From positions 32,608 through 96,607 of the forward strand of contig JAGFJJ010000007.1 in NCBI GenBank assembly GCA_024102815.1: 64,000 bases of DNA. The letters run 5' to 3'. Made by a program: the position numbers and the translations under genes. Origin of the DNA: Phycisphaerae bacterium. Lineage in GTDB: Bacteria; Planctomycetota; Phycisphaerae; UBA1845. Position 1 is the first letter of the stretch. Every line of letters starts with the position of its first letter. The notes beneath the pieces were generated by a model. That model saw only the letters and a list, made by a program, of their open reading frames with translations, did no database searches and was not told where the DNA came from. Shown here one piece after another: positions 1-8,724 of this stretch.

Positions 1-405
1 ATCCAGATCTTCGCCACGACTTTTCGAACGCCCGACAACGTCAGGGTCATTGTGCCCAACTCCAGCATCACCAACGGCGTGATCACGAATTACTCGGCCA
101 ACCCTACGCGGCGCATTGACCTCGAGTTCGGCATCGGCTACGGCGATGACACGACCAAGGCCAAGGCCATCATCGAGGACATCCTCGCCAAGGACGCCCG
201 CATCCTGAAGGACCCCGCGCCGACGGTCGCCGTTGCCGCGCTGGCCGACAGCAGCGTGAACATCGTCTGCCGCCCATGGGTAAATTCGCCGGAATACTGG
301 GCGGTCCGATTCGACTTGCTGGAGACGGTCAAGCGGGCGTTTGACGACAACGGGATCACCATTCCGTTCCCGCAGCGCGACGTGCACGTGCATCAGGTGG
401 CATAA
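1..405 (+). CDS. Mechanosensitive ion channel, MscS family (3' part)
   Basis: The reading frame is open from the first base and ends at TAA 405, so the N-terminal membrane part lies outside the window. The visible 134 residues match the MscS beta domain and the C-terminal alpha/beta domain: a stretch with VIVPNSSITNGVITNYS, followed by RRIDLEFGIGYGDD, is typical of the family just after the pore helix. MscS channels open on membrane tension and release solutes during osmotic downshock. The pore-lining helix cannot be inspected here, so gating type is unknown. Confidence 0.88.
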   Translation: MQIFATTFRTPDNVRVIVPNSSITNGVITNYSANPTRRIDLEFGIGYGDDTTKAKAIIEDILAKDARILKDPAPTVAVAALADSSVNIVCRPWVNSPEYWAVRFDLLETVKRAFDDNGITIPFPQRDVHVHQVA

Positions 406-451
406 TGATCCCGCTCGCGCGATAGGCGGTACTTGCGCGGCACGATAAGGC

Positions 452-841
452 CTAATCAAGCATCGCGTCGGCTTCGATCTCGATGAGCCAGTCGGGGTCG
501 ATAAAGCCCGAAACCTGTGCGAAGGTGCTGGCAGGGCGAACGTCGCGGAAGAACTCGCCGTGAACCTGCCCGACTGCTTTCCAGTCCTCGATGCGCGTCA
601 GCAGGATTCGTGTCCGGTAGACATGGCGCAAATCCGCGTCCAATTCCCGAAGGGCGCTTCCAATGATGTCCAGGCACCGTCGCGCCTGAATCACCACGTC
701 GCCCACGCCGACTGTTCGCCCTGCGGCATCGAGCGGGGCCGTTCCCGTAACAGCGATCATGTTCCCCGTACGGACAGCCCGGCAGATGCCGAACGCCGCC
801 TCATAGGGCGATCCCGTGAACACGTGCTTTCGATGGTCCAC
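452..841 (-). CDS. RidA/YjgF family protein
   Basis: A 129-residue protein of the usual RidA length. Recognisable family segments are the N-terminal YEAAFGICRAVRTGNMIAVT strand region, the central ARRCLDIIGSALRELDADL helix and the C-terminal LIEIEADAML strand. RidA proteins are small cytosolic trimers; canonical members hydrolyse reactive enamine/imine intermediates from PLP enzymes. The conserved catalytic Arg of true RidA lies near the C-terminal FxxPxxR segment, which here reads FRDVRPASTFAQVSGF, so this could be one of the divergent Rid subfamilies. It lies 12 bases downstream of the FHA gene on the same strand and is probably co-transcribed with it. Confidence 0.8.
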   Translation of the reverse strand: MDHRKHVFTGSPYEAAFGICRAVRTGNMIAVTGTAPLDAAGRTVGVGDVVIQARRCLDIIGSALRELDADLRHVYRTRILLTRIEDWKAVGQVHGEFFRDVRPASTFAQVSGFIDPDWLIEIEADAMLD

Positions 842-853
842 AGGAGTCTGCCT

Positions 854-1231
854 TCAGTCGACGGAAATGGTGCGCTGGTATCCCTGCCCGGGGCTCTTCC
901 ACGCCTCGAAAACCTTCATGGCGTCCTCGGCGTCATCGCTGGCATAAACAATGGCCGTGTCCCCAAGGGTGAGGATGTCGCGGTCGTTGAGCAGGGTCTC
1001 CTCGGTCAACTTCTGGCCGTTCAGGAGGACGCCGTTCTTGCTCTGGTAGTCGATCGCAAAATGGCGGCCTTGTCCGGCGTCGTGGCGGACTTGCAGGTGC
1101 ATTCGCGAGAGCTTGGGATCGGTAATCTGAAACGTGCAGCGGGCATCCCGGCCGACCATGGCCAGGTTGCAGCCGGCCAGCGAGAACTTCTGACCCTTAC
1201 CCGGTCCGTCCGTCACGAAGAGCGTCGCCAT
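854..1231 (-). CDS. FHA domain protein
   Basis: A 125-residue single-domain protein. It has the FHA phosphopeptide-binding signature in order: GRDARC (residues ~27-32, the conserved GR), LSRMHLQV (SxxH, ~42-49) and KNGVLLNG (the NG of the recognition loop, ~65-72). FHA domains bind phosphothreonine and usually work with Hanks-type kinases; no kinase is adjacent here, although one is encoded at 49286-50347. Short C-terminal tail of about 25 residues without recognisable motif. First gene of a probable two-gene unit with the RidA gene. Confidence 0.88.
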   Translation of the reverse strand: MATLFVTDGPGKGQKFSLAGCNLAMVGRDARCTFQITDPKLSRMHLQVRHDAGQGRHFAIDYQSKNGVLLNGQKLTEETLLNDRDILTLGDTAIVYASDDAEDAMKVFEAWKSPGQGYQRTISVD

Positions 1232-1339
1232 GCCGGACTCCTCCCTCCCCCTTGTCCATGGCCTGGGCCAAGTCGCTCAGGCTGGAGCGGCAAGGCAACG
1301 ATTTGGTGCGAGGCGGTCCCCCCGGCAGTCAGACCACAC

Positions 1340-1413
<74 letters not shown>

Positions 1414-1418
1414 AACCC

Positions 1419-1447
1419 GGACCCGCCGGGTTCAGCCGGGCGGGTCC
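1419..1447 (-). other. Stem-loop in the leader of tRNA-Arg
   Basis: A perfect 9-bp inverted repeat (GGACCCGCC / GGCGGGTCC, loop of 11) sits immediately upstream of the tRNA 5' end and downstream of the candidate promoter at 1461-1488. There is no T-run, so it does not look like an intrinsic terminator of tatD. It may be a structured leader removed by RNase P or other processing. Confidence 0.4.
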
Positions 1448-1460
1448 GCACGAACCGCAC

Positions 1461-1488
1461 ATGATAGGCCCCCGTCCGGCGGGAGCAA
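1461..1488 (-). promoter_or_regulatory. Candidate sigma70 promoter for tRNA-Arg
   Basis: On the minus strand a -35-like TTGCTC (1483-1488) and a -10-like TATCAT (1461-1466) are separated by 16 bases. Transcription would begin about 40 bases before the tRNA 5' end. The elements were read by eye. Confidence 0.5.
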
Positions 1489-1527
1489 GGGTCCGGCACC
1501 CAGATCGATGAGGAACACGCCCGTATC

Positions 1528-2304
1528 TCACGCCAATCCGAAGAACGCCTGCGTGTTGGCCGTCATCTGCTCCGCAAGGGCTTCGAGCGATTCGCCGCGA
1601 AGCTCCGCCAGGAAGCGGGCGGTATGGGCCAAGAACGAAGGCTCGTTCGGCTTGCGCCCGCGCACCGGCTCCGGCGAAAGATACGGCGCATCCGTCTCGA
1701 CCATCAGCCGGTCCGCCGGATACGTCCGCGCCACCTCCTGCGTCTCCTTCGATTTGCGAAACGTCACCGTGCCGGTGAACGAAACTCGCCAACCGTGCGC
1801 GCCGATCAGGTCTGCCTCCGCCGGGCCGCCTCCGAAGCAGTGAAACACGACGCGCCGGCCGGAGTAGCCTTCGTCAATCAGAATGGCGATCGTGTCGTCG
1901 AGCGCCTCCCGGCTGTGGATGATAATCGGGCGATCCAGCGGCAGCGCCCGTCGAAGCTGTTCGGCGAAGACCCGCTTTTGCACGGCGCGCTCCGCGAAGT
2001 CGTAGTGGTAGTCCAGGCCCATCTCGCCGAAGGCCACGATGGGCTCGTCCCGCCACAAGCGGGCGAGTTCCTCCAGGTCGGCGTCGGACACCTTGCCGGC
2101 CCCGTGCGGATGAATTCCCGCGGCGACCCGAACCACGTCAGGATATTTCCGAGCCAGACTCAGCGCAGCCGCCGCATCCGCCAGGTCCGTGGCCACGCTG
2201 ATGATCCGCTCCACGCCAGCTTCCGCGGCGCGGGCGAGCACCGCCTCTAGCTGCTCCGAAAGCTCCGCGTAGGTCAGGTGGCAATGCGAATCGATGAGGT
2301 TCAT
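1528..2304 (-). CDS. tatD: TatD family metal-dependent hydrolase/DNase
   Basis: A TIM-barrel amidohydrolase of 258 residues when started at the ATG that gives MNLIDSHCHL, where the HxH metal pair lies at the family's usual distance from the N-terminus; an upstream ATG at 2334 would add ten residues with no family match. Other metal-site motifs: GEMGLDYHYDFA with the conserved Glu, PIIIHSREA with the conserved His, VFHCFGG, and VETDAPYLSPEP with the conserved Asp near the C-terminus. TatD enzymes are cytosolic 3'-5' exonucleases/DNases linked to DNA repair and RNA quality control. It follows yraN at the end of the rpsP operon; the role is housekeeping. Confidence 0.93.
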   Translation of the reverse strand: MNLIDSHCHLTYAELSEQLEAVLARAAEAGVERIISVATDLADAAAALSLARKYPDVVRVAAGIHPHGAGKVSDADLEELARLWRDEPIVAFGEMGLDYHYDFAERAVQKRVFAEQLRRALPLDRPIIIHSREALDDTIAILIDEGYSGRRVVFHCFGGGPAEADLIGAHGWRVSFTGTVTFRKSKETQEVARTYPADRLMVETDAPYLSPEPVRGRKPNEPSFLAHTARFLAELRGESLEALAEQMTANTQAFFGLA

Positions 2305-2364
2305 GATGATTGGGGAGTGCCGCAATGATGGCACAGTTTGTTGATCGGGCGCCCCCGACCGGCA

Positions 2365-2793
2365 TTACTCCCCACGGCGATACGCGTCCGGGAAATGCTC
2401 GATGACGGGCTTGCCGCCCGGGGGCCAGAGTACCAGCACGAGATCGAAACGACAGGGAACCGAGAGCAACCGGCGGTGGGCAAGGAACCAGCGGGCGGTG
2501 CGCTCCACCCGAAGCCACTTCTGCCGCGAGACGGTTTCATCCAGCGGCTGATGCTCTTCGGAGGCTCGTGTCTTGACTTCCACGAAGACGACGTTGTCGC
2601 CGTCGAGCGTGATCAGGTCGATTTCGCCGGCCGGGCAATGGAAATTCCGGGCCAAGACGCGATGCCCGCGCTCGGCGAGATACCGCCGGGCACGGCGCTC
2701 GCCACGACGCCCGAGGCGCAGATGTGGCGGACTACGCCGAAGCCGCAGCCAATTCAGGCTCGCGAGTCTTGCTCTTACTGACGCGAAGTTCAC
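2365..2793 (-). CDS. yraN: YraN/UPF0102 family nuclease-like protein
   Basis: A 142-residue protein with the UPF0102 core: LGRRGERRARRYLAERGHRV near the N-terminus, then GEIDLITLDGDNVVFVEVKT, which carries the D-x(n)-E-x-K arrangement of the restriction-endonuclease-like (PD-(D/E)XK) fold. The family is nearly universal and often lies beside rplS; its substrate is not well established. The only ATG in frame (2793) lies inside the 3' end of rplS, giving a 62-base overlap; a shorter protein would need a non-standard start, so the overlap is either real or the start is misread. Confidence 0.85.
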   Translation of the reverse strand: MNFASVRARLASLNWLRLRRSPPHLRLGRRGERRARRYLAERGHRVLARNFHCPAGEIDLITLDGDNVVFVEVKTRASEEHQPLDETVSRQKWLRVERTARWFLAHRRLLSVPCRFDLVLVLWPPGGKPVIEHFPDAYRRGE

Positions 2794-3127
2794 GCAGTCG
2801 CCGTGCCTTGCCGATGCGGTGCCGCAGGTAGTACAGCTTTGCCCGCCGCACTTTGCCGCGACGCTTGACCACCACGTCCACGACGTTCGGTGAGTGAACC
2901 AGGAAAGTCCGCTCCACGCCCTCGTCGCCGACGAACCGCCGAACCGTGAACGCTTCGTTCACGCCCGTGCTGCGGCGGGCGATGACCACGCCGGTGAACG
3001 TCTGAAGACGCTCCTTGTCGCCCTCCCGGATACGACAGCGAACGTCGACCGTATCGCCGATGTGAAACGTCGGTACACTCGACTTGAAGAACTTCTGTTC
3101 GACGATCTTGATCAGTGGCGAGGACAT
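2732..3127 (-). CDS. rplS: 50S ribosomal protein L19
   Basis: Started at the ATG giving MSSPLIKIVEQKFF, the product is 131 residues, close to the family length. It shows the L19 landmarks HIGDTVDVRCRIREGDKERL, FTGVVIARR and the basic segment GKVRRAKLYYLRHRIGKA. L19 sits at the 30S-50S interface. A short Ala-rich tail follows the conserved core and is the part that overlaps yraN. It lies 150 bases downstream of trmD in the usual rpsP-trmD-rplS order. Confidence 0.96.
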   Translation of the reverse strand: MSSPLIKIVEQKFFKSSVPTFHIGDTVDVRCRIREGDKERLQTFTGVVIARRSTGVNEAFTVRRFVGDEGVERTFLVHSPNVVDVVVKRRGKVRRAKLYYLRHRIGKARRLRELRVSKSKTREPELAAASA

Positions 3128-3277
3128 GCCCGAAAACTCCGCAATGCTAAACCGGCCGCTACGTCCGCCCGCTGACTTCCCGCATGGCGGAGATACCCAA
3201 TCGCTCGCCCTCGATCGCACTCCCGCGATGGGCTCGCTGTAAACCCAATGCTCAACCGCCGATCCGATCGGCGTGCC

Positions 3278-3976
3278 CTAGTCCTCCGACTCGGCGTGTC
3301 CGCGTAACAGGTCGGGACGCCGCTCCGCCGTGATCCGCCGGGCCTGCTCTTCGCGCCAGGCGGCAACCGCCTGATGATCACCCGAAAGCAGAATCTCCGG
3401 AACGGTCATGCCCCGGAACTCGCGCGGCCGCGTGTACTGCGGATACTCCAGCATACCCATCGAGAACGAATCGCATCCCGCGGATTCGTCGTCTCCCAGG
3501 GCGCCCGGAAGCAGCCGGACGATCGCGTCAACGAGCACCATCGCGGCCGGCTCACCACCGGAGAGAACATAGTCTCCGATGGAAATCTCGCGGGAGCCGA
3601 GGCCCTCGTGGATACGCTCGTCGAACCCCTCGTAGTGCCCGCACAGAAACACCAGCCACGTTTCCCGGGCCAGGGTCTCAACGATCGACTGTGTGAGCGG
3701 TTCGCCTCGCGGACTGAGCAGTACGCGCGTCGACGTCTCCGCCCTACTGCCCTCGATGTGCTCCACGGCCTCGAAAACCGGACCGCACATCATCACCATT
3801 CCCGGGCCGCCGCCAAACGGGCGATCGTCCACGGTGCGGTGTTTGTCATGGGTGAAGTCGCGGATGTTGGTACAACCGATCGACACGAGCCCGGCTCGCC
3901 GGGCCCGACCCACGATGCTTGACTCCAGAAACGGTTCAAAAACCTCGGGAAACAGCGTGAGGATATCGATGCGCAT
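3278..3976 (-). CDS. trmD: tRNA (guanine-37-N1)-methyltransferase TrmD
   Basis: A 232-residue SPOUT methyltransferase. The start [20 protein letters not shown] and the segments [25 protein letters not shown] (the trefoil-knot SAM site) and [20 protein letters not shown] are diagnostic. TrmD makes m1G37 in tRNAs reading CNN codons, which prevents +1 frameshifting. It follows rpsP by 18 bases; rimM, which lies between rpsP and trmD in many bacteria, is absent here. Confidence 0.97.
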   Translation of the reverse strand: MRIDILTLFPEVFEPFLESSIVGRARRAGLVSIGCTNIRDFTHDKHRTVDDRPFGGGPGMVMMCGPVFEAVEHIEGSRAETSTRVLLSPRGEPLTQSIVETLARETWLVFLCGHYEGFDERIHEGLGSREISIGDYVLSGGEPAAMVLVDAIVRLLPGALGDDESAGCDSFSMGMLEYPQYTRPREFRGMTVPEILLSGDHQAVAAWREEQARRITAERRPDLLRGHAESED

Positions 3977-3994
3977 TCCGCGCCGTCCCCGGCG

Positions 3995-4261
3995 CTACGA
4001 TGCGCGCCCGGCCGCGCCGATCCCGTGCTTCGAAAGGAGATCGCGCACCGTTTCGCTCGGTTGAGCGCCCACGCTCAGCCAGTAGGCCACGCGCTCGCGA
4101 TCGCAACTGAATTCCTGCTCGTTGCTTTCGCGGCGCGGGTCATAATGACCGAGTTCCTCGATCACGACGCTGTCCCGCGATCGGCGACGATCGACGGCGA
4201 CCACCCGGTAGACCGGCACGAAACGCCGGCCGATTCGCTTGAGACGTAACCTCACAGCCAC
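3995..4261 (-). CDS. rpsP: 30S ribosomal protein S16
   Basis: An 88-residue product when started at GTG 4261, which gives V(M)-A-V-R-L-R-L-K-R-I-G-R-R, the canonical S16 N-terminus. An AGGA ribosome-binding site lies five bases upstream. The frame runs open further upstream but that extension has no match. First gene of the operon rpsP-trmD-rplS-yraN-tatD. A promoter candidate is placed at 4327-4354. Confidence 0.95.
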   Translation of the reverse strand: MAVRLRLKRIGRRFVPVYRVVAVDRRRSRDSVVIEELGHYDPRRESNEQEFSCDRERVAYWLSVGAQPSETVRDLLSKHGIGAAGRAS

Positions 4262-4326
4262 GAACGTCCTCCTGCCCGCGCCGCCTCGGCGCTTCCTATC
4301 CCTGCCACGCTGGCCAGAGTCGGGCA

Positions 4327-4354
4327 AGTATAGCGGAGAGCGCGGGTTCGGCAA
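4327..4354 (-). promoter_or_regulatory. Sigma70-type promoter for the rpsP operon
   Basis: Minus-strand TTGCCG (4349-4354) and TATACT (4327-4332) with a 16-base spacer, about 65 bases before the rpsP start and just downstream of the nrdJ terminator. Confidence 0.6.
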
Positions 4355-4394
4355 GCCCCGCCGTGTCAGCGATCGGGCTTGGGATTTCACTCAG

Positions 4395-4436
4395 AAAAAG
4401 AAAGCACCGCTCGCCCGAAGGCGAAACGGTGCTTTC
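4395..4436 (-). terminator. Rho-independent terminator of nrdJ
   Basis: A 10-bp stem (GAAAGCACCG with CGGTGCTTTC, 4400-4409 and 4427-4436) enclosing a second small hairpin (TCGCC/GGCGA), followed on the minus strand by a T-rich run. It separates nrdJ from the rpsP operon. The roughly 200 bases between it and the nrdJ stop hold nothing recognisable. Confidence 0.8.
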
Positions 4437-4641
4437 CGGAGGGGAAAGAAGCCAGGTAAAACGTACTGCTTAAACCGACCCCTTTATGATGTTTTCATCG
4501 GCGACATGGTTCCAAGACCTCGTCGCCAAGCGTTCTATCGTCGAACTTCCTGGGGCAACTTTTGTCGATCCTGAATTATTCTACGCACCATGTCCGAAAA
4601 GTCGCCTGTTACGCTCATTGTTACCGGACGAACGACAAATA

Positions 4642-7272
4642 TCAACACCGGGAATAGCCGCAGGATTCACAGCTGATGCAGCCCTCCTTGTATCGGAGCG
4701 GCTGGCGGCATTCTGGGCAGACCACTTTGAACTGCGCCTCTTGTCCGGGCGCGCCGAGCGCATCGATCCGGTGCAGGGCTGAAGATAAAGTAGAAACTGA
4801 TGAACGCGCCATTGTCTTTATCGCCCCCTCGCTCTGTGTTCCACGCAGCTTCGGGTCCGATGCGTTCACCCCTTTATTTCCGTTGCCGTTGCCGTGACCG
4901 TTTCCGTTCCCGTTGCCGCCGTTGCCCTCGTGCCCCGGCTTCTTGGGCGTGGGCGAGGACAGTTCGGCTTCACCAAGGAGCAGGGCTCGCAATCCGCGGT
5001 CTTCTTTGACCTTCAGGTAGCGCTTCAAAGCCCGGGCAAGACCATCACCCAGGCTCATGATTTTGCCCTCCTTGGTCTGTACCTGGAGGCTCGACCCGAT
5101 CGAATGCAGCTGGCGGACCACGTGAATCAGGCTCCCGCCGGAACGCAGCCAGAGGCTGATAAGCCGGCAGATGGCCTCGAGATCACTGTTGGCCAGATCG
5201 CCACCCTTCCCGAGCTGGGCGAACACCTCCAACTCGCGCTCCGTGCGCGGATCGACGGTGATGTTGATATGCATGTTACCGAAAGGCGTAAGTTGCCGGA
5301 CGCGCACGCTGCTTTGAATCTCGGGCAGGATGGCCGGCTCGAGTTCCTTGGGTGCCTCCGCCACGGCGGTCGCCTTCTGCTTGGCATGAGTCGCATCGCT
5401 GCTCTTGAGGGCCATGGGCTGGTGTTGTCGGCATCCGTTTCGGTACACGGTCACGCCCTTGCACTGCAATTCGTAGGCGAGGCGATAGATCTCATCCACC
5501 TGCTCGATACTGGCCTCTTCGGGAAAATTGATGGTCTTGGAGATGGAGGCATCGCAATGCCGCTGGAAACCGGCCTGCATGCGCATATGCCAGACGGGGG
5601 CGATGTCGTGCGCGCAGACGAACACGCGCTTCACTTCATCGGGAATGCCGTCCGCGCGGGCGAGGGTGCCGTCCGTGGCAATGCGCTCCATCAACCCCTC
5701 GCTCAAGAAGCCACGGTCACGCGCCACCTGCTCGAAGATCGGATTGATCTCGATCATCGGGGCCGCGCCCTCATCTTGCCCGCGCAATACGTTGCGGAAA
5801 TACGCCAGGCTGTAGAGCGGCTCGATGCCGCCGGAACAGCCGGCAATGATGCTGATGGTGCCCGTCGGTGCCACGGTCGTGCACGTGGCGTTACGCATCG
5901 GGCGGTGGAACTTCGTGTCGTAAATGCTGCCCTTCCAGTTGGGGAACGATCCCCGCTCCCGCGCCAGTAGCTCGCTGTAGGCGTGCGATTCGTCATTGAC
6001 GAACTGCATGAACCGCTCGCCCCAGGCCACGCCCTCCTCGCTGTTGTAAGGGACGTCCAGAAGATACAGGGCATCGGCAAATCCCATGATGCCTAAGCCG
6101 ATCTTGCGATTGCCCTTGCAGATCGCGTCAATCTGTGGGAGGGGATAGCGGTTCGCGTCGATGACGTTGTCCAGGAAACGAACGCTCTCCTGAATCGTTT
6201 CCCGCAGGCCGTCCCAGTCCACCGCGGCTGATCCGTCTTCACCGCGGTGAACGAACAGGGCCAGGTTGACGCTGCCGAGATTGCACGCCTCGAATGGAAG
6301 CAGCGGCTGTTCCCCGCAGGGATTGGTCGCCTCGATGCGGCCGATGTGCGGCGTGGGATTGTCCTCGTTGATGCGGTCGATGAACACTACGCCCGGTTCG
6401 CCCGTCCGGTGGGCGTTGCGGACGATGAAGTCCCAGATGTCGCGCATCGTGTAGAACTCGCCCTCTGGCGCCGGTTCACCCGGCCGCAATTCCACCAGCG
6501 AGCGAATGTCGTACTCCCAGATCTTCAGCTCGCGCGGAAGCAGATAGGTGCGGCCGGTGCGCGGATTGCGCACGACGTGCGGCCCGTCGGGGTCGGTCTT
6601 GAAGGACTCCATCCAGGCGTCCGTGACTTTGACCGAGATGTTGTAATTCGTGAATTGAGAAAGATCCTCCTTGGCATGGAGGAACTTGAGAATGTCGGGA
6701 TGATCGATGTACATCATCCCCATGTTGGCGCCACGGCGGAAAGCACCTTGTTGAATGGCATTGGTCGCCTCGCTGAACGCCCGCCAGAAGGAGATCGGGC
6801 CGCTCGTTGTTCCACCGGAACTCTTGATGTAGTCGCCGGTGGGGCGCAGCTCGTCGAAGGCGAAGCCCGTTCCACCCCCGGCCTTTTGAATCAGCGCGGT
6901 GTACTTGATTGCATCGAAGATCTCATCAATGCTGTCGCCGACGGGAAGCACGAAACAGGCGCTGAGCATGCCCATTTCACGCCCCGCGTTCATCAGCGTC
7001 GGGCTGTTGGGCATGAACCGCCGACTTGTCATCAGCGCATAAAAACGGTCTTCCCATTCGCTGCGAACGACCGGATCGGCGTCGTAGCTCAACTCGGCGT
7101 CGGCGATGGCCTTGGCCACGCGACGAAACAAGTCCTGCGGTGATTCCACGCACCGCCCCTGCTCATCCTTTTTCAGGTATCGCGCCTTGAGAACACGCTC
7201 CGCGTTGGGCGAGAACGCTACCGTCGCTCCGTGACCCGTCCGTCCAGGTTCCTTCCCGTTGGCCCGTACCAT
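4642..7272 (-). CDS. nrdJ: Class II (adenosylcobalamin-dependent) ribonucleoside-diphosphate reductase
   Basis: An 876-residue protein of the NrdJ zinc-ribbon type. It reduces ribonucleotides to deoxyribonucleotides with a B12-generated thiyl radical, so needs no oxygen and no NrdB. Visible motifs: FMPNSPTLMNAG and SACFVLPVGDS (first redox Cys), IQKAGGGTGFAFDELRP, NPCGEQPLLPFEACNLGS (radical Cys and substrate-site NxCxE), and APTGTISIIAGCSGGIEP. No N-terminal ATP-cone is apparent. A low-complexity Gly/Asn linker (about residues 770-792) precedes a C-terminal ribbon CPECRQPLRYKEGCISCESC, which supplies the Cys pair that re-reduces the active site. Monocistronic, with a terminator at 4395-4436. 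No cobalamin riboswitch box was found upstream. Confidence 0.97.
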   Translation of the reverse strand: MVRANGKEPGRTGHGATVAFSPNAERVLKARYLKKDEQGRCVESPQDLFRRVAKAIADAELSYDADPVVRSEWEDRFYALMTSRRFMPNSPTLMNAGREMGMLSACFVLPVGDSIDEIFDAIKYTALIQKAGGGTGFAFDELRPTGDYIKSSGGTTSGPISFWRAFSEATNAIQQGAFRRGANMGMMYIDHPDILKFLHAKEDLSQFTNYNISVKVTDAWMESFKTDPDGPHVVRNPRTGRTYLLPRELKIWEYDIRSLVELRPGEPAPEGEFYTMRDIWDFIVRNAHRTGEPGVVFIDRINEDNPTPHIGRIEATNPCGEQPLLPFEACNLGSVNLALFVHRGEDGSAAVDWDGLRETIQESVRFLDNVIDANRYPLPQIDAICKGNRKIGLGIMGFADALYLLDVPYNSEEGVAWGERFMQFVNDESHAYSELLARERGSFPNWKGSIYDTKFHRPMRNATCTTVAPTGTISIIAGCSGGIEPLYSLAYFRNVLRGQDEGAAPMIEINPIFEQVARDRGFLSEGLMERIATDGTLARADGIPDEVKRVFVCAHDIAPVWHMRMQAGFQRHCDASISKTINFPEEASIEQVDEIYRLAYELQCKGVTVYRNGCRQHQPMALKSSDATHAKQKATAVAEAPKELEPAILPEIQSSVRVRQLTPFGNMHINITVDPRTERELEVFAQLGKGGDLANSDLEAICRLISLWLRSGGSLIHVVRQLHSIGSSLQVQTKEGKIMSLGDGLARALKRYLKVKEDRGLRALLLGEAELSSPTPKKPGHEGNGGNGNGNGHGNGNGNKGVNASDPKLRGTQSEGAIKTMARSSVSTLSSALHRIDALGAPGQEAQFKVVCPECRQPLRYKEGCISCESCGYSRC
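4862..4925. repeat. Gly/Asn-coding hexanucleotide repeat inside nrdJ
   Basis: On the coding (minus) strand, imperfect GGN-AAY units encode a run of alternating Gly and Asn with one His substitution. It forms a flexible linker between the reductase body and the C-terminal zinc ribbon. Confidence 0.7.
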
Positions 7273-7876
7273 GTGATCTCATTCCCAAAAGTCGGCCCTG
7301 CTTGACCGAGATTATGGCGAAAACATACCCCCGGACCGCGCGCACGGCCGTTCCTTGGCACTTCAGAATCCGGGTTTAATTCGTTTGCCCCGATCCCCTG
7401 GCAAACCGCCGATCCGACCGGCCAGCGGCACATCCGATAACCGGTCCTGGTCCGCCCGGCGGGATGAAAAAGGAAGTTGCTGGCTCAAATCGGCAACCTG
7501 AAATCTACTCCACGAATGGTGTTCCGTCAAATAAAAACGCCAAGATATTGTATGCTCTTCTTCGGCATCCACTTGGGTTTCCGGTAACATTTTTCTTGCG
7601 CTAACCTTACCGCTGCAACGACCCCGAATTCACATTGCGAATTCTCCCGCCGCCCGCAAAGAAGCCCCCTAACATATTACGAATATCGAATGCCGCTGGC
7701 CCAAGAAAAATCGGTACCGATATGGGGGCATTTTGACGCAGGATCGGGCGAGAACGCTCTTGGAGCCGTCGCATTCCTGCTTTCATCTCGCGACAGCGGA
7801 CTGATTGCAATTTGCGATGAATACAGTATCCTGCGGCGGCCGCGCCGGTCGATCCCCGGGGGCAGGAGGCTCCACC
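7273..7876. other. Divergent intergenic region between nrdJ and the SPOR-like protein gene
   Basis: About 600 bases with lower GC than the flanking genes and no convincing gene. It contains small inverted repeats (ATATT-ACG-AATAT near 7674; GAATTC twice near 7626-7643) that could be operators. On the plus strand a weak promoter (TTGCAA 7805-7810, 16 bases, TATCCT 7827-7832) precedes the gene at 7877. Neither a B12-box nor a clear NrdR box was found on the nrdJ side. Confidence 0.4.
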
Positions 7877-8704
7877 ATGGGAAAAGCACGTCGGGGGCGA
7901 GCTCTGTTCGACCTCCTGGATCAGGAGCAGTCGGACGCAGCGGAAAAACTGAAGATTCCGGGCTGGTTTGATGGACACCGAACCGAGCGCGAGGCGCCCA
8001 TCCGCATGGATCGGGAACGGGGCGCCTCAACTCGTGGCGCTGACGACGAGGGCGACGAGACAGCCCCGTTGATCGAATTTGACGGCGGATACGTGCGGCT
8101 CACCCTTTCGAGCCTGTTTGCTGCGGCCGCGGCATTTGCTTTGCTGGCGGTCCTGACGACGGTTTTTCAGGCCGGTCGGCACATGGGCTACCAGGCCGGT
8201 GCCCGCCGGGGCTTTGAGGAAGGGCGGGTTGCCGCGTTGCCGGATGGCGGTGACGAGATGGCAGCCGCCAGGAGCCAGGTGCCGGCGACGCATCTGATCG
8301 CGGCCTTGGCTCCGGAGGGCTCCAGTTCGGCGGGGGCACCGAATAGAGCCAGCGAAGCTGAGCCGGCGCTCGAGACCGCGGGGGCAACGTCGGCGTCCGG
8401 CCAGTGGGTACGAGATCACACGTACATCGTTGTCCAGGAGTTCCGCCCCGACCGGCAGCAGGATGTGGAGCCCGCCCGAGCGTTTCTGGAGGAGCGGGGC
8501 ATCGGAACATCCCCGGTGACCTTCGATTCGGGGCGGATCCAGCTCATCACACGGACCGGGTTCGACCGCTCGGATGATGGGGGTCGGCGCCAGGCGGATG
8601 AGTTGCTTCAGCGGGTTCGTACCCTCGGTTCGGAGTATTACGCCTCAGGCGGCGGGTACAAGCTGGAAGGGTACTTCAAGACGTTAAAAGAAGACCATTG
8701 GTAA
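7877..8704 (+). CDS. Membrane-anchored protein with SPOR-like C-terminus
   Basis: Start chosen at ATG 7877 because a GGAGG ribosome-binding site lies directly upstream. The 275-residue product has a charged cytoplasmic N-terminus (~1-75), one transmembrane helix (~76-105, SLFAAAAAFALLAVLTTVF), a variable linker, and a C-terminal ~75 residues (TYIVVQEFRPDRQQDV, then FLEERGIGT, then GYKLEGYFKTLKEDHW) that resemble the alternating strand-helix pattern of SPOR-type repeats. SPOR domains bind denuded peptidoglycan; that assignment is inference from pattern, not from a clear motif. It precedes the small basic protein gene by 20 bases. Confidence 0.65.
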   Translation: MGKARRGRALFDLLDQEQSDAAEKLKIPGWFDGHRTEREAPIRMDRERGASTRGADDEGDETAPLIEFDGGYVRLTLSSLFAAAAAFALLAVLTTVFQAGRHMGYQAGARRGFEEGRVAALPDGGDEMAAARSQVPATHLIAALAPEGSSSAGAPNRASEAEPALETAGATSASGQWVRDHTYIVVQEFRPDRQQDVEPARAFLEERGIGTSPVTFDSGRIQLITRTGFDRSDDGGRRQADELLQRVRTLGSEYYASGGGYKLEGYFKTLKEDHW

Positions 8705-8724
8705 TCGAAGCGGAGTAGGTCAGG

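Noticed and set aside
1419..1447. Terminator between tatD and tRNA-Arg
   Set aside because: Strong stem but no T-run on either strand; kept only as a stem-loop.
7363..7590. Minus-strand frame of 75 codons upstream of nrdJ
   Set aside because: No homology, no ribosome-binding site, and AT-richer non-coding-like composition.
7273..7620. Possible cobalamin riboswitch upstream of nrdJ
   Set aside because: A B12-dependent reductase made this worth looking for, but no B12-box or matching core was found on the minus strand.
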